Shown here piece after piece: positions 9,596 through 18,586 of a stretch of 64,000 nt of DNA. The stretch comes from CBDHDN01 sp965261585. Lineage in GTDB: Bacteria; Pseudomonadota; Alphaproteobacteria; UBA6615. A program made the position numbers and the translations under genes. Within the stretch, counting starts at the first letter, position 1. Each line of letters starts with the position of its first letter. The stretch covers positions 76,876 to 140,875 of the forward strand of contig CBDHDN010000016.1 in NCBI GenBank assembly GCA_965261585.1, written 5' to 3'. Below the pieces are notes generated by a model. That model did no database searches and was not told the DNA's origin. It saw only the letters and a list, made by a program, of their open reading frames with translations.

Positions 9596-10209
9596 GAGGA
9601 GTTGGGCGGTACACTTGCTGGTCATCGGCGCGCCGCGGTCCGAATGCAGGGTGAGCACCTGGGGCTCGATGCCTTGCTTGAGACAGGTTTCCTCGATCAG
9701 CGTCGCGGCGAGCGCGGCGTTCTCCCGATCGGCAACCATCCAGCCCACGACGCAGCGGCTGAAGATGTCGAGCAAGACATAGAGGTAGAAGGACGTCCAG
9801 CGTTTGGGCCCCCGGAGCCGGGTGATATCCCAGGACCAGGTCTGGTTGGGGCCCGTGGCCACCAGCTCGGGCTTGGTGTAGCAGGGATGACTGCGCTGAT
9901 TGCGCCGCTCTCGCACCGGCTGGTTCGCGGCCAGGATCCGGTACATCGTGCGCTCGGCGCACAGATACTGGCCTTCATCGAGCAGCGTCGCGACGACCTC
10001 GGCCGGTGACCGGTCGACGAAGCGCGGGCTGGCGAGCACGTCGAGGACGTGCGCGCGTTCGGACGCACACAGGGCCCGGGCGGGCGTAGGACGGGGCTGC
10101 TGATGCCCGGGAGCGGGCCTCTGACGACGGTAGAAGGAAGCCCGTGGCACCCCCAGCGCTCGGCACGCCGGCGCCACGCCGACCTGCGATGCGAGCGGCT
10201 GGACGGCCA

Positions 10210-10698
10210 TCAGCAGTCCTTCCCGTGTTCGAGGCTGAATCCCGGCAGCCCGGCAACTTTTCCCTGGACGTCCAGGATCGTATGGGCGGTGTGCAGCTCC
10301 TTCTCCAGCCGAGCCACTTTCGCCTCGAGCTCGTGCACCTTCGCGCTGAGGGGGTTGCGCTCGGCGGGCTTCCGACCGCGTTTGCTCGGGGTCAGGCCTT
10401 GAAGCGACCCCTCACGCCGCGCCCTGCGCCATTCCGTCAGATGGGAGCTGTACAGCCCCTCGCGGCGAAGCAGCCGGCCCACCTCGCCGGGCTGCGTGCA
10501 GCTCTCTGCCTCCTCCAGAATCCGCAGTCGATACTGCGCGGTGAACTTGCGCCTCTTCGGCTTGGCCACGACCTCCGGGTCCGGCGTTGGCCGCGCGTGG
10601 CTGGCTCCGGCCCCGGGGGCCTCGTCGCGACGCTCCTCGACCCCCAGGGCCGGAGCGTCCATCTCTTGCAATGTCATCGATCCTCTCTCTGCGGTCAT
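10210..10698 (-). CDS. IS-A1 transposase OrfA (helix-turn-helix)
   Basis: This 162-residue IS3-type OrfA has a helix-turn-helix region (RLRILEEAESCTQPGEVGRL, about residues 58-77) and a C-terminal coiled coil (KVHELEAKVARLEKELHT) typical of IS3 leucine-zipper multimerisation. Its stop overlaps the OrfB start as TGATG, so the two are coupled rather than fused by frameshifting. It is near-identical to the OrfA copies at 14706 and 29778 (one Pro/Leu difference near the end). Confidence 0.9.
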   Translation of the reverse strand: MTAERGSMTLQEMDAPALGVEERRDEAPGAGASHARPTPDPEVVAKPKRRKFTAQYRLRILEEAESCTQPGEVGRLLRREGLYSSHLTEWRRARREGSLQGLTPSKRGRKPAERNPLSAKVHELEAKVARLEKELHTAHTILDVQGKVAGLPGFSLEHGKDC

Positions 10699-10914
10699 TG
10701 GTATTCACCTCCACCGCCCTACAGTAATTCCAAGGGGGCCGGTGTCTCAGTGAGGTTGGCAGAGAGGGTCACGCGGTTCACGGCGGCTCTGCCGTCCCGA
10801 CGGCGTCGGCGACGGATCGCCACGCATGTCCGGAACAGGACACAGGACTAAACCGCTCGCGCGGTAGGGAGCTGCGGTAGGCGGCGGCGCGGGCACCGTC
10901 ACGGTAACGGTATT

Positions 10915-10972
10915 GGAGCGTCCTGTCTGAGGATCAGGGGTGTTGAACCTCACCTCAAGACAGGAGCGCTCC
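10915..10972. repeat. Imperfect hairpin before the tyrosine recombinase (possible IS91-like end)
   Basis: Arms GGAGCG-TCCTGTCTGAGG and the complement of CCTCAAGACAGGAGCGCTCC flank about 20 bases, forming a stem of nearly 18 bp with two single-base bulges. It ends one base before the original ATG (10974) of the recombinase gene. It could be one end (ter- or ori-like) of the IS91-like unit or a regulatory hairpin. The 206 bp between A1 and the recombinase (10768-10973) holds nothing else recognisable. Confidence 0.5.
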
Positions 10973-10973
10973 C

Positions 10974-11824
10974 ATGACCGATAGAGCTATCAGCCCGTTG
11001 CGCCGGCGCATGATCGAGGACATGTGACGGTCCGCGGCTTCACGCTGGCCACCCAGCGAGGATACATCCGCGCGGTGATGGTTTTCACGGCCTTTCTCGG
11101 CCGCTCGCCGGACCAAGCGGGGGCTGAGGATGTGCGGCGCTATCAGCTGCACATGCGGTCCGGCGGGGCCTCGGCGACCAGCATGAACGCGGCCGTGTCG
11201 GCGTTGCGCTTTTTCTTCACGGTGACACTTGCGCGGCGCGAGGCGGCGGCGTGGATGACGACCGTTCGCGAGCCGCGCAAGCTGCCGGTGATCTTGAGCC
11301 CGCAGGAAGTTACGCGTCTGTTGGATGCGGCCCCGGGCCTCAAGTACCGGGCGGCGCTCAGCGCCGCCTATGGGGCTGGCCTGCGGGCCTCGGAGGTGGT
11401 CTCACCCAAGCTCTCGGACATCGACAGCAACCGCATGGTCATCCGCGTCGAGCAGGGCAAGGGCCGCAAGGACCGCTACGCCATGCTATCGGCGCCGCTG
11501 CTCGAGCTTCTGCGCGCCTGGTGGCTGGCCGCACGGGACCGGAGCGTGATGCTGCCCGGGGGCTGGCTGTTCCCCGGTCAGAACCCGGTCAACCCGCTGA
11601 CGACACGCCAGCTCCGCCGCGCCTTCCACGGCGCCAGGGAGGCGGCCGGGATCGACAAGCGGGTCTCGTTGCACACGCTGCGGCATTGCTTTGCCACCCA
11701 GGTGCTGCTGGGCCACAAGAAGTTGGATACAACCGCCCGCTATAGCCAGGTTGCCAGCAGCATACTGCGGGCGGTCAAGAGCCCACTGGAGCATCTGCGT
11801 CCGGGACTGCCGCCGCCGGCCTGA
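10974..11824 (+). pseudogene. Tyrosine recombinase accompanying an IS91-like transposase, N-terminal frameshift
   Basis: This is a phage-integrase-type recombinase of about 283 residues. The natural start is the ATG at 10974 with a CAGGAGC ribosome site, but two extra bases at about 11025-11026 (ATG-TG-ACG) break the frame. A 266-residue open frame remains from GTG 11024. The catalytic set is visible: Arg in GAGLRASEVV, Lys in QGKGRKDRY, HTLRHCFAT, and the Tyr in TTARYSQV. Recombinases of this type commonly sit directly upstream of IS91-family transposases, as here (12-bp gap). Whether the shorter form works is unknown. Confidence 0.8.
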
Positions 11825-11836
11825 TCCGGCGGCGGC

Positions 11837-13048
11837 ATGCCTCGGGAGAGTTTGGAGGTCGCGGATATTTTCCGCGCCCACGGCGCTGCTTGGCGGCGCG
11901 CCAACGCCGGTCACGTGAGCCTCGGCCAGCTCAAGGTCATGTCGGCCATCGAGCACTGCCGCACGGCGGCGCTCGGCGGTCACGTCGCGCGCTGCGCCGA
12001 CTGCGCTCACACCCAGATCGCCTACAACTCCTGCCGCAACCGGCATTGCCCCAAGTGTCAGGGCGCGGCGGCCAAGGCCTGGCTCGCCGCGCGCCAGGCC
12101 GAGCTCTTGCCGGTGGCCTATTACTCACGTCGTCTTCACCCTGCCGGCGCCGATCAGCGATATCGCCTATCACAACAAGGCCGTGCTCTACGCCATCCTG
12201 TTCAGCGCCGCCGCCGAGACCCTGATCACCATCGCCGCCGACCCCAAGCACCTTGGCGCCCGCATCGGCCTCACCGCCGTGCTCCATACATGGGGTTCGG
12301 CGCTGACCCATCACCCGCATGCCCACTGCATCGTGCCGGGCGGCGGCATCTCGCTCGACGGCCAGCGTTGGCTATCCTGCCGGCCCGGCTTCTTCCTGCC
12401 GGTGCGCGTGCTCTCGCGGCTGTTCCGCCGCCTCGTCCTCGACAAGCTCGTGGCCGCCCATGCGACCGGCCGCCTGCGCTTCTTCGGCGATCACCGCCAG
12501 CTCGTCGAGGCGCCGGTCTTCGCGCGCTTTTGCGCCCCTTACGCAAGCTTGAATGGGTGGTCTACGCCAAGCGGCCCTTCGCCGGGCCTGAAGCGGTGCT
12601 CGCCTATCTCAGCCGCTACACCCACCGCGTCGCCATCGCCAACAGCCGCCTGATCCGCTTCGACGACCACGGCGTCACCTTCACCTGGAAGGATTACCGT
12701 GCAAAAGGCCGCGACCGCTACAAGGTCATGACCCTCGCAACGCCGGAGTTCATCCGCCGCTTCCTCCTCCACGTGCTGCCCCACGGCTTTCACCGCATCC
12801 GCCACTAAGGCCTCTTCGCCAACGGCGCTCGCGTCGAGAACCTCGCGCGCGCACGCCAGCTGCTCGCCGTCGAGACGCACCAAGACCAGCCCGACCCGAG
12901 CGCCGATGACCATGACCAGGAGCAAACGCTCACGCAGCCCTGCTCCAGCTGCGGCGGACGCATGATCATCATCGAGACCTTCGAGCCCAGCCACGCATGG
13001 CGAGACCACGCACCGCGCGCGCCGCCAAGCCGGGGCCAGCGCACATGA
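11837..13048 (+). pseudogene. IS91-family transposase (HUH/Y2 type), decayed
   Basis: The reading starts with a zinc-binding CADCAHTQIAYNSCRNRHCPKCQ-like cluster near residue 50, the hallmark of IS91 rolling-circle transposases. It is broken by an extra T near 12124 and a lost base near 12540. A nonsense TAA at 12806 also falls in IRHYGLFANG. The central HTWGSALTHHPHAHC segment carries the HUH histidines, and a second zinc motif CSSCGG lies near the end. With three lesions it is dead. Confidence 0.85.
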
Positions 13049-13385
13049 CAAAGACCAGATCAGATGGCCCGCATCGGCCACGCCTCAGCCGGCTCTCGAC
13101 CGGCAACGCCGCACCGTTAACCAATGCTGCCCCGACGCCGCCCAGCCGGCGCAACGCGCCGCCGCCGGCCACGGCAAGGCTCCCGACAATCCACCCCACC
13201 AACAACGCCGACGGCCAGACCAGCGCGCTCAATCAAAGCCAACCTTCCTCGATACACCCGGCGCCAGCCTCAAATCCCCATAGACCGAACAGCCCGTACC
13301 ACCGAGCCTAACTCCCCCGCGGTTTCCTCCCCTGAGGCTTGTCAGACGCCTGCCGTCGGAGCAGATGGCACCGCCTAAGTGCGGC
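13049..13385. other. Non-coding tail of the IS91-like unit
   Basis: These 337 bp after the IS91 transposase show only proline/arginine-rich shadow frames and no gene I can support. The final part holds the left arm of an interrupted palindrome (13341-13355), followed by the 14-bp target duplication of IS-B1 (CGCCTAAGTGCGGC, 13372-13385). Confidence 0.4.
13341..13355. repeat. Left arm of a palindrome now split by IS-B1 and IS-C2
   Basis: GTCAGACGCCTGCCG here is the reverse complement, with one mismatch, of CGGCAGGCATCTGAC at 20037-20051. Removing B1 (with its contents) and C2 together with one duplication each brings the arms about 26 bp apart, giving a 15-bp stem. It may be the terminal hairpin of the IS91-like unit. 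Confidence 0.6.
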
Positions 13386-13451
13386 TGAGTCGGACCCGAT
13401 TTCCTTGGACACAGAATTGGCTTAATCGAAGTGTCCAAGGAGGACCGGAAC

Positions 13452-13862
13452 ATGACCGATAATTTTGAGAAGAAAGTTGCTGTTGATGGGCCTGTGGTAA
13501 ATGCGGGCGAGCTTGGCTCGTCCACGTTTTCCCCAGGCCAGGCTTTGTCGGCAGGCCCGCTGGGACTTGGCCAGCGATGGACGGTGGCGCGCAAGCGTGA
13601 GGTCGTTCTGCGGCTTTTGCGTGACGAGCCGGTGCAACTTCTGTCGCGCCAGTTGGGCGTAGAGATCTTCCGGCTCGAGCAGTGGCGTGAGAAAGCGATC
13701 GGCGGGATCGACGCCTCGCTCAAGCAACGCAAGGGCGATCCGGTGCAGGCGGAACTGGATAGCGCCATGAAGCGGATCGGAGAGTTGACCATGCAGGTGG
13801 AACTGCTGGAGGCCAAGACGGAGACCTTCGGCCCTTTGGGGCGGCGGAGGTCGCGGCGATGA
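13452..13862 (+). CDS. IS-B1 transposase OrfA
   Basis: This 136-residue IS3-type OrfA starts at ATG 13452, 8 bp after a strong AAGGAGG; a GTG at 13431 is in frame but lacks its own site. A helix-turn-helix lies in the middle (PVQLLSRQLGVEIFRLEQW) and a coiled coil (AMKRIGELTMQVELLEAK) near the end. It overlaps orfB by ATGA. It is near-identical to the B2 copy. Confidence 0.85.
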   Translation: MTDNFEKKVAVDGPVVNAGELGSSTFSPGQALSAGPLGLGQRWTVARKREVVLRLLRDEPVQLLSRQLGVEIFRLEQWREKAIGGIDASLKQRKGDPVQAELDSAMKRIGELTMQVELLEAKTETFGPLGRRRSRR

Positions 13863-14705
13863 GTGCCGCCACCTCGCCCGGCACGGGTCTGGCCTACGGC
13901 CTGCGGCGGGTCTGCGCCGCCTGGGGCATGGCCCGCTCCTCGTTCTACGCCATGACCTCCGGCCAGCACGCCGAGCAGCCGCCGGCAAAGCGTCGGGGAC
14001 CGAAGCCCGCGATCTCGGACCAGGCGCTGCTGGTGGCGATCGAAGCCGACCTGGAGGCATCGCCCTGGGAGGGCGAGGGCTACCGCAAGGTCTGGGCTCG
14101 GCTTCGGGTCTGTCGCGACATCCGGGTTGCCCGCAAGCGGGTGCTCCGCCTGATGCGCGAGAACAATCTGCTCTCGCCCCATCGCTGCCGCCGCCGTGGC
14201 GGCAATCCCCATGACGGTGAGATCATCACTCATGCCCCGAACCTCATGTGGGGCACCGATGGCGTTCGGGTGTTCACGGTGGACGACGGCTGGGGCTGGA
14301 TCTTCACCGCCGTCGAGCATTGGAACGCCGAGTGTGTCGGCGGGCATGTCTGCAAGCGCGGCGACCGCTTCGCCGCCCTGCAGCCGATCTCCATGGGGCT
14401 TGCCGGGCTGTATGGCTGACCGCGGCCGGCGCGGCTCGGGGGCTGGCCTTGCGGATGGATCACGGCTCCCAGTATCTGTCGGACCACTTCACCAACCAGA
14501 TCAAGTTCTGGGGCATCCAGCCGTCCTACGCCTTCGTCGCCGAGCCCCAGACCAACGGCGTCGCCGAGCGGTTCAATCGCACGCTGAAGGAACAGATCAT
14601 CCATGGTCGCATCTACCGCAACATCGCGGAGCTGCCGTCTCTGCCAACCTCACTGAGACACCGGCCCCCCTTGGAATTACTGTAGGGCGGTGGAGGTGAA
14701 TACCA

Positions 14706-15194
14706 ATGACCGCAGAGAGAGGATCGATGACATTGCAAGAGATGGACGCTCCGGCCCTGGGGGTCGAGGAGCGTCGCGACGAGGCCCCCGGGGCCGGAGC
14801 CAGCCACGCGCGGCCAACGCCGGACCCGGAGGTCGTGGCCAAGCCGAAGAGGCGCAAGTTCACCGCGCAGTATCGACTGCGGATTCTGGAGGAGGCAGAG
14901 AGCTGCACGCAGCCCGGCGAGGTGGGCCGGCTGCTTCGCCGCGAGGGGCTGTACAGCTCCCATCTGACGGAATGGCGCAGGGCGCGGCGTGAGGGGTCGC
15001 TTCAAGGCCTGACCCCGAGCAAACGCGGTCGGAAGCCCGCCGAGCGCAACCCCCTCAGCGCGAAGGTGCACGAGCTCGAGGCGAAAGTGGCTCGGCTGGA
15101 GAAGGAGCTGCATACCGCCCATACGATCCTGGACGTCCAGGGAAAAGTTGCCGGGCTGCTGGGATTCAGCCTCGAACACGGGAAGGACTGCTGA
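14706..15194 (+). CDS. IS-A2 transposase OrfA
   Basis: This 162-residue OrfA is identical in layout to the A1 and A4 copies (helix-turn-helix, then coiled coil) and is intact. It ends in the TGATG overlap with orfB. It could still act in trans for other IS-A copies. Confidence 0.88.
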   Translation: MTAERGSMTLQEMDAPALGVEERRDEAPGAGASHARPTPDPEVVAKPKRRKFTAQYRLRILEEAESCTQPGEVGRLLRREGLYSSHLTEWRRARREGSLQGLTPSKRGRKPAERNPLSAKVHELEAKVARLEKELHTAHTILDVQGKVAGLLGFSLEHGKDC

Positions 15195-15443
15195 TGGCCG
15201 TCCAGCCGCTCGCATCGCAGGTCGGCGTGGCGCCGGCGTGCCGAGCGCTGGGGGTGCCACGGGCTTCCTTCTACCGTCGTCAGAGGCCCGCTCCCGGGCA
15301 TCAGCAGCCCCGTCCTACGCCCGCCCGGGCCCTGTGTGTCAATCCCAACCGAAAATTGCTCACTTTTGCCAATCGAAAATTGCTCACTTCGGGCTTGGAT
15401 TCGTGCCCCCAGACGCGGTGTTGGGGGTGTCGGACTTGATGTA

Positions 15444-15511
15444 GCTGTGGGTTACCGGGTTGGCGCAGCGACCGCCACGAGTCTGGCGGCGACAACCCGG
15501 CAACCCACAGC
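15444..15511. terminator. Long hairpin at the istB side of IS-D
   Basis: Arms 15444-15462 and 15493-15511 pair over 19 bp with one mismatch (GCTGTGGGTT-A/G-CCGGGTTG). The loop contains a second perfect stem, CCGCCA/TGGCGG. It lies just downstream of istB and may stop transcription entering or leaving the element; there is no T-run. Confidence 0.5.
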
Positions 15512-15551
15512 GGGCGGGCGCCACCGTTGCTGCTTCCGTTTTGGCCGGCGG

Positions 15552-16349
15552 TCACGACGCACCCCTCTTGCGGCGCCGATCCGAGCCGGCCTGCAGAAGG
15601 TTCTGATGGTCCCGCATCCGGTAGCTGTTGCCCCGAATGTTGACGATGTGGCAGTGGTGCACCAGACGGTCGATGAGAGCGGCCGCCATCACCTCGTCGC
15701 CGAGCACGCCGCCCCAGTCCTCGAAGCCCTTGTTCGACGTCAGCACCGTCGACGCCCGCTCGTGCCGGGCGTTGATGAGCTGGAAGAAGAGCACGGCGCC
15801 GTCTTGGTTGACCGGCAGGTAGCCGATCTCGTCGACCACGAGCAGGGCCGGATGCGTCAGCACGCGGAGCCGGCGCGACAGGTTGCCGGCGGCCTTGGCC
15901 TCGGTCAGCGATTCGATCAATCCCGCGAGCGTGCCGTAGTAGACGCGCCGGCCGGATTGCGCCGCGGCGATCGCCAAGCTTATGGCCAAGTGAGTCTTCC
16001 CGACCCCGGGCGGGCCGAGATAGATCACGTTCTCCCCTCGGTCCAGGAAGCCGAGCTCGTGCAGGCTCTCGATCTGCTCGCGCTTGATGCTGGGCTGAAA
16101 GGCGAAGTCGAACTGGTCCAGCGTCTTCACCGCCGGCAGCCGCGAGGCGCGCATGGCGGTCTGGAGGCGACGGTTGTTGCGCAGCAGGATCTGGGCGTTG
16201 AGCAACTGCTCAATGGCCTCGGCCGCCGAGAGCGTGCCGCTGTCGGCCTCCGAGAGGATGCCGTCGACGGCTTCCAGCGCGCCGGGCATCTTGAGGTCCG
16301 CCAGCATCTCCCGCAGCCGGTCGCGCCGGGCCGGCGCCGGGGCCTTCAT
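15552..16349 (-). CDS. istB: IS21 transposition helper ATPase IstB
   Basis: This 265-residue AAA+ ATPase recruits IstA to target DNA. The Walker A motif GPPGVGKTH lies near residue 105 and Walker B LLVVDEIGYLP near 165. The ATG at 16347-16349 overlaps the istA stop (TGA 16346-16348). An in-frame extension upstream is istA sequence in the wrong frame. It is intact, but its IstA partner is not. Confidence 0.93.
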   Translation of the reverse strand: MKAPAPARRDRLREMLADLKMPGALEAVDGILSEADSGTLSAAEAIEQLLNAQILLRNNRRLQTAMRASRLPAVKTLDQFDFAFQPSIKREQIESLHELGFLDRGENVIYLGPPGVGKTHLAISLAIAAAQSGRRVYYGTLAGLIESLTEAKAAGNLSRRLRVLTHPALLVVDEIGYLPVNQDGAVLFFQLINARHERASTVLTSNKGFEDWGGVLGDEVMAAALIDRLVHHCHIVNIRGNSYRMRDHQNLLQAGSDRRRKRGAS

Positions 16350-17378
16350 TGCAGTGCCTCCGCATAGACCGTGAGCGGTCGCCGCTCGACCTCCACGGTT
16401 GCCGGAAGGCGCCGCGGCCTCGGTTCTGGAGCCTGGCTGAGCCCGAGGCGCCGATAGGGGCAGTTGGCCAGGGGGAGAAGCGCCGACCGCTCGTCGCGCT
16501 CGAAGCTGGTCGACGGGGCGCTCCCCCGTCGTGGCGTGCCGGCGCAGGTTGGCCGTGCCCTCCAGCCAGCGCGAGGCCTGCTCGTTGAGGTCGTCGTCGT
16601 TCGCGAAGGTGCGCATCGTAGAAGAAGCTCTCGCGGATGTAGCGGATCGGGCGCTCCACCTTGCCCTTGGTCTGGGCCCGATAGGGTCGGCACGAGCGCG
16701 GCATGAACCCCCAGTGGGCGGCGAAGCGAAGGAACTCCGCGTTCAGCACCAGGCCGCCGCCGGCGGCGCGATCGTCGGACAGCACGACGGCGCGCATCTG
16801 GTCGAACAGCAGCTCCTCAGGAACCCCGCCGAAGCGATTGAAGGCGCTCTCCAGCGCTTCCGTCAGCACCGCCATGGTCTGCCGCGGATAGAAGCGCAGC
16901 CACAGCAACCGGGAGTAGCCCAGGACGATCACCAGCGCATGGCGCCGGCCCCAGGGAAGCGTGAACGTCCCGAAATCAACCTGGCCCTGGCGGCCTGCCG
17001 GCGTCTCGGAACCGTACCGCGGCCTCGACCGGCTCGCGCGGCCGCACCGTGTTCACGTAATGCCGCACGCGTTCATAGCCGCCCGGGTAGCCCGCGGCGC
17101 GGACCTCATCGAACAGGACGCTTCGCCGAGAGCTTCGGGAACGCCTCAAGGCGCGCGTCGATGATCCCCTTGTAAGGGTCCAGCTTGTGCGCCACTGGCG
17201 GACGCGGCGCATACCCTCTCGCACCGGCCGACATATCCCGGTCCAGTTGGCCCGTCTCGATCCAATAATGGATCGTTCGACGGTTCACCCCGAACCGCCG
17301 CGACAGCTCCGCCTTCGAGACGCCCTGCTCCAAGTAGTGCTTCAACAACATCCTGATCTCCCATCCGTACATCTGCAC
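16346..17378 (-). pseudogene. istA: IS21 transposase IstA, multiply frameshifted
   Basis: The frame begins at 17378 with MQMYGWEIRMLLKHYLEQG and a helix-turn-helix (SKAELSRRFGVNRRTIHYW). Frame changes near 17120, 16990, 16620 and 16490 separate recognisable IstA blocks: GYERVRHYV, QVDFGTFTLPWG with the first Asp, and FNRFGGVPEELLFDQMRAVV. At least four lesions make it non-functional. Confidence 0.85.
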
Positions 17379-18586
17379 ACCTTTCCCGCTCTGTTGGCAA
17401 AGCCAACATCGCGACCCGGTGCGCCGTCATCGACAAGCCAAAAAGTGAGCAATTTTGGGTTGGCACAAATGGGAGATTTACAGTTGGGACTAACACCTGT
17501 GTGCGTCCGAACGCGCGCACGTCCTCGACGTGCTCGCCAGCCCGCGCTTCGTCGACCGGTCACCGGCCGAGGTCGTCGCGACGCTGCTCGATGAAGGCCA
17601 GTATCTGTGCGCCGAGCGCACGATGTACCGGATCCTGGCCGCGAACCAGCCGGTGCGAGAGCGGCGCAATCAGCGCAGTCATCCCTGCTACACCAAGCCC
17701 GAGCTGGTGGCCACGGGCCCCAACCAGACCTGGTCCTGGGATATCACCCGGCTCCGGGGGCCCAAACGCTGGACGTCCTTCTACCTCTATGTCTTGCTCG
17801 ACATCTTCAGCCGCTGCGTCGTGGGCTGGATGGTTGCCGATCGGGAGAACGCCGCGCTCGCCGCGACGCTGATCGAGGAAACCTGTCTCAAGCAAGGCAT
17901 CGAGCCCCAGGTGCTCACCCTGCATTCGGACCGCGGCGCGCCGATGACCAGCAAGTGTACCGCCCAACTCCTCGCCGACCTCGGGGTCACCCGCTCTCTG
18001 AGCCGCCCCCAGGTCAGCGATGACAACCCGTTCTCCGAAGCGCAGTTCAAGACCCTGAAGTATCACCCCGGCTTCCCTGGGCGCTTCGAAGACATTACCG
18101 CCGCCATCGCCTTCTGCCGGTCGTTCCTCCCCTGGTACAACACCTAGCACCGCCATGCCGGGATCGCGATGCTCACCCCCGATGATGTCCATCATCACCG
18201 GGCACCGGATGTGCTGGCTCAGCGCGCACGTACCCTGCAAGCCGCCTGGGCCCTTCACCCCGAACGCTTCGTCCACGGCACCCCGAAACCCGCCCCGCTT
18301 CCCGAAGCCGTCTGGATCAACCCACCCGCCACTTCCACAACAGGAGAAACGAGTCAGTAAATAGAAACCGTCGGTGTCTCAAAGTCGTTGACAGGTTCCG
18401 CTGCGGGACGCCGTCCGCGACTTCGTCGAACTCTACAATGCCCAGTGGATCGTCGAAAAGAACGGCTACCTGAGCCCCGCTCAAGCTCGTCAGGCGTGGC
18501 ACGCCGCGATCTCAATCAGGCCCGCCGCGTGAGACAAACTTGTGTCCAAGGAACCGGGTGCGCTACACGCCTAAGTGCGGCAGGCA

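Larger units (their letters stand above)
7749..10210 (-). pseudogene. IS-A1 transposase OrfB, split by IS256-family insertion
   Basis: The integrase-core (DDE) transposase of A1 starts at 10210, overlapping orfA, and runs to about 9596. C1 then interrupts it; the C-terminal part continues from 8145 to the stop at 7749. The first Asp (in SWDITRLRG) and second Asp (in LHSDRGAPM) lie in the upstream fragment. The downstream fragment retains the SEAQFKTLKY glutamate region. It cannot be functional while split. Confidence 0.9.
7710..10767 (-). mobile_element. IS-A copy 1 (A1), IS3-like, interrupted by IS256-family C1
   Basis: This is one of four copies of a roughly 1.6-kb two-ORF IS3-like element. 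Its right terminus (GGAACCTGTC...) is at 7710 and its left terminus (...GGCAGAGAGG) at 10767. A 5-bp target duplication, GTCAC, flanks it at 7705-7709 and 10768-10772. The termini are 28-bp imperfect inverted repeats sharing an inner TGAGACACCG block. The copy is split by IS-C1 at 8146-9595, inside the second ORF. Confidence 0.9.
15337..17495 (-). mobile_element. IS-D, IS21 family, inside IS-A2
   Basis: This 2159-bp element starts TGTCAATCCCAACC and ends ...GGGACTAACA. A 6-bp duplication of A2 sequence, CCTGTG, lies at 15331-15336 and 17496-17501. AAATTGCTCACTT-like repeats recur near both ends, as is usual for IS21 multiple terminal repeats. It carries istB (intact) and istA (broken). Confidence 0.92.
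15194..18360 (+). pseudogene. IS-A2 transposase OrfB, split by IS-D and with a nonsense codon
   Basis: The frame starts at 15194 and is interrupted after about 47 codons by IS-D (15337-17495). It continues from 17502 through the two catalytic Asp regions and the SEAQFKTLKY glutamate. It stops early at TAG 18145-18147, where the intact copy has GAG (NTEHRHAG). The normal end would be TAA at 18358-18360. Confidence 0.9.
14636..18399 (+). mobile_element. IS-A copy 2 (A2), inside IS-B1, containing IS-D
   Basis: The left end is at 14636 (CGTCTCTGCC; other copies read CCTCTCTGCC) and the right end at 18399 (GGTTCC). A 5-bp duplication of IS-B sequence, GCTGC, flanks it at 14631-14635 and 18400-18404; the uninterrupted B2 copy confirms the empty site. 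IS-D sits inside its second ORF. Confidence 0.92.
13859..18532 (+). pseudogene. IS-B1 transposase OrfB, frameshifted and split by IS-A2
   Basis: Compared with the intact B2 copy, one base is missing near 14413 (GGCTGACC for GGCTCGACC), ending the frame after 186 residues. A2 is then inserted at 14636 between the codons for IAEL and RDAV. The C-terminal codons resume at about 18400 and end at TGA 18530-18532. The first Asp lies in WGTDGVRVFTV, the second in LRMDHGSQYL and the Glu in VAERFNRTLKEQ, all before the A2 insertion. Confidence 0.9.
13386..18567 (+). mobile_element. IS-B copy 1 (B1), IS3-like, containing IS-A2 (and IS-D)
   Basis: The ends are TGAGTCGGACCCG at 13386 and CGGGTGCGCTACA at 18567; the terminal repeats share CTTGGACACA. 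A 14-bp direct duplication, CGCCTAAGTGCGGC, flanks it at 13372-13385 and 18568-18581. Without A2 and one of its duplications the element would be about 1.41 kb, matching B2 (1414 bp). Both B copies show 14-bp duplications, which is longer than usual for IS3 relatives. Confidence 0.9.

Noticed and set aside
8171..10009. 612-residue plus-strand frame over the IS-A1/IS-C1 region
   Set aside because: It is antisense to two transposase genes and reads through an insertion junction; the same shadow occurs at 18563-20011.
10747..10953. A minus-strand 68-residue frame with a TVTVTVPAPPP stretch
   Set aside because: No start context, crosses the IS-A1 boundary and shows no family resemblance.
12997..13378. 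Small proline/arginine-rich frames after the IS91 transposase
   Set aside because: Low-complexity, no ribosome site, no recognisable family; probably non-coding tail of the element.
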